From Micromonospora andamanensis (lineage in GTDB: Bacteria; Actinomycetota; Actinomycetes; Mycobacteriales; Micromonosporaceae), in contig NZ_BOOZ01000038.1 of assembly GCF_016863495.1 (NCBI RefSeq), forward strand, positions 1-64,000: a stretch of DNA of 64,000 bases, in the 5' to 3' direction. This document shows, in pieces, positions 63,147-64,000 of this stretch. The notes below the pieces were generated by a model, which was not told where the DNA came from, made no database searches, and worked only from the letters and a program-made list of their open reading frames with translations. Position numbers and translations under genes: made by a program. The stretch's first letter is position 1. Every line of letters starts with the position of its first letter.

Positions 63147-64000
63147 CCGGCGGCTGGCCGGCCGCTGTCCCCCGCGGCCGGCCTCCCCGCCGCCGGGTCG
63201 ACGCCGGGGCGGGAGCATGCCCAGGCTCACACCCGCCCCGACAAGCACGGCACCGAGCAGGACCTGGAGCGACAGTGTCGTGGTGTCGATCCCGACCGCG
63301 ATGAGGGTGGCAGCCACCGGGACGAGGCCCGCCAGCAGGCCGGCACGGTCCACTCCCAGCGACCCGACTGCGGCATACCACAGGGCGAACGCCACAGCGG
63401 TGACGAAGACCGCGAGGAAGGCGAGCGACAGCACCTCCACGCCTGTGGGCACGGTGGCGACGTCACTTCGCTCGACGAGCAGGGCGGCCAGGGCGAGCAT
63501 GACACCGGCGAGCGCGCAGGTGTAGGCGCTCACCCGTACCGGCCCGAGCCGGGGCAGCAGCGGGACGGCGAGCAGGGAGAAGAGGCACTCACCGGCCAAC
63601 GCGCCGAGGGACCACAGCACGCCGGGCAGACTGAAGTGTCCCCCGCCGAGGACGGTACCGACGCCGACCACCACGATCACCGCCGATGTCGCCACGAGCA
63701 GCGACGGCCGACGACCCGCCAGCAACGGCCCGATGATGGCGAGCACCAGCGGAGCCGCCCCGACGATGGCACCGAGCACCGGAGGGTCGGTGTGCCGGGC
63801 GGCCTGGAGCAGGCACACGTTGAACGCTGCCAGACCTGTTGCGGCGAGCAGGACGAGTCGTGCCCAGTCCGACCTGCCCACCCGGACCCACGGCAACCGG
63901 CGCAGCCACAGGTAGCCCAGCAGCAGTAGAGCCGCGGCCGCGTAGCGCCACGCCTGACCGGTCAACACCGGATAGTCGGTGAGCAGCGGGCTGACGGCAG
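63111..64000 (-). CDS. EamA family transporter (5' end cut by window edge)
   Basis: A drug/metabolite transporter with at least eight transmembrane segments seen. The frame stays open to the window end, with plausible EamA sequence (SPLLTDYPVLTGQAWRYAAAALL), so the true start lies beyond 64000 and about the first one or two helices are missing. The C-terminus is Arg/Gly-rich. EamA proteins export amino acids and small metabolites. Position next to the operon end makes it a candidate second exporter of the cluster, though it could belong to the next locus. Confidence 0.85.
   Translation of the reverse strand, partial: AVSPLLTDYPVLTGQAWRYAAAALLLLGYLWLRRLPWVRVGRSDWARLVLLAATGLAAFNVCLLQAARHTDPPVLGAIVGAAPLVLAIIGPLLAGRRPSLLVATSAVIVVVGVGTVLGGGHFSLPGVLWSLGALAGECLFSLLAVPLLPRLGPVRVSAYTCALAGVMLALAALLVERSDVATVPTGVEVLSLAFLAVFVTAVAFALWYAAVGSLGVDRAGLLAGLVPVAATLIAVGIDTTTLSLQVLLGAVLVGAGVSLGMLPPRRRPGGGEAGRGGQRPASRRSAQVEQVGGLP

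Overview
The window is high-GC actinobacterial chromosome, most likely from Micromonospora or another Micromonosporaceae. The clues are a four-gene conservon (cvnABCD), an AcnR-type regulator near aconitase, an eight-gene suf operon led by sufR, the order ctaA / ctaB-tkt-tal / zwf-opcA-pgl, frequent GTG starts and 1-4 nt stop/start overlaps. No rRNA, tRNA, CRISPR array, insertion sequence or phage gene was seen.

Layout. Positions 1-16 kb hold a VOC protein, aconitase (acnA), the conservon, a class II terpene-cyclase-like gene, a DUF2630 protein, a RIO kinase, a HAD phosphatase, an acnR-like regulator, a three-gene cassette (membrane protein with a Gly/Cys tail, MNIO/DUF692 enzyme, SCO6045-like partner), an atypical SDR and a mismatch-specific DNA glycosylase. 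Positions 16.5-24 kb hold an ABC exporter, an enoyl-CoA hydratase, a small helix-turn-helix protein, an ABC-F ATPase, a zinc metallopeptidase, an acVLRF1 ribosome-rescue hydrolase and a LysE exporter. Positions 24.3-31.1 kb are the suf Fe-S assembly operon on the minus strand. Positions 31.2-42.1 kb are heme A biosynthesis (ctaA, ctaB) and the pentose phosphate genes (tkt, tal, zwf, opcA, pgl).

From 42.3 kb to the right edge lies an accessory region that reads as a biosynthetic gene cluster with no NRPS or PKS. A left operon encodes three ATP-grasp ligases, a Gfo/Idh dehydrogenase and an MFS exporter, followed by a trpF gene. A minus-strand MocR-type regulator follows. A right operon of eleven tightly coupled genes encodes a nucleotide-sugar dehydrogenase, TrpC, TrpB, TrpA, two DegT aminotransferases, a TIM-barrel isomerase, an M20 peptidase, an Ldh-family oxidoreductase, a Gfo/Idh enzyme with an extra C-terminal domain and a B3/B4 tRNA-editing-type protein. 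A convergent EamA transporter is cut by the window end.

Inference on how it works: TrpF-C-A-B would turn phosphoribosylanthranilate into tryptophan or an analogue. The sugar dehydrogenase, Gfo/Idh enzymes and DegT enzymes resemble routes to amino-uronic acids or aminocyclitols. The ATP-grasp enzymes would join the parts by amide bonds, and MFS/EamA proteins would export the product. I cannot name the product. A second candidate for novel chemistry is the MNIO cassette at 12.7-15.0 kb.
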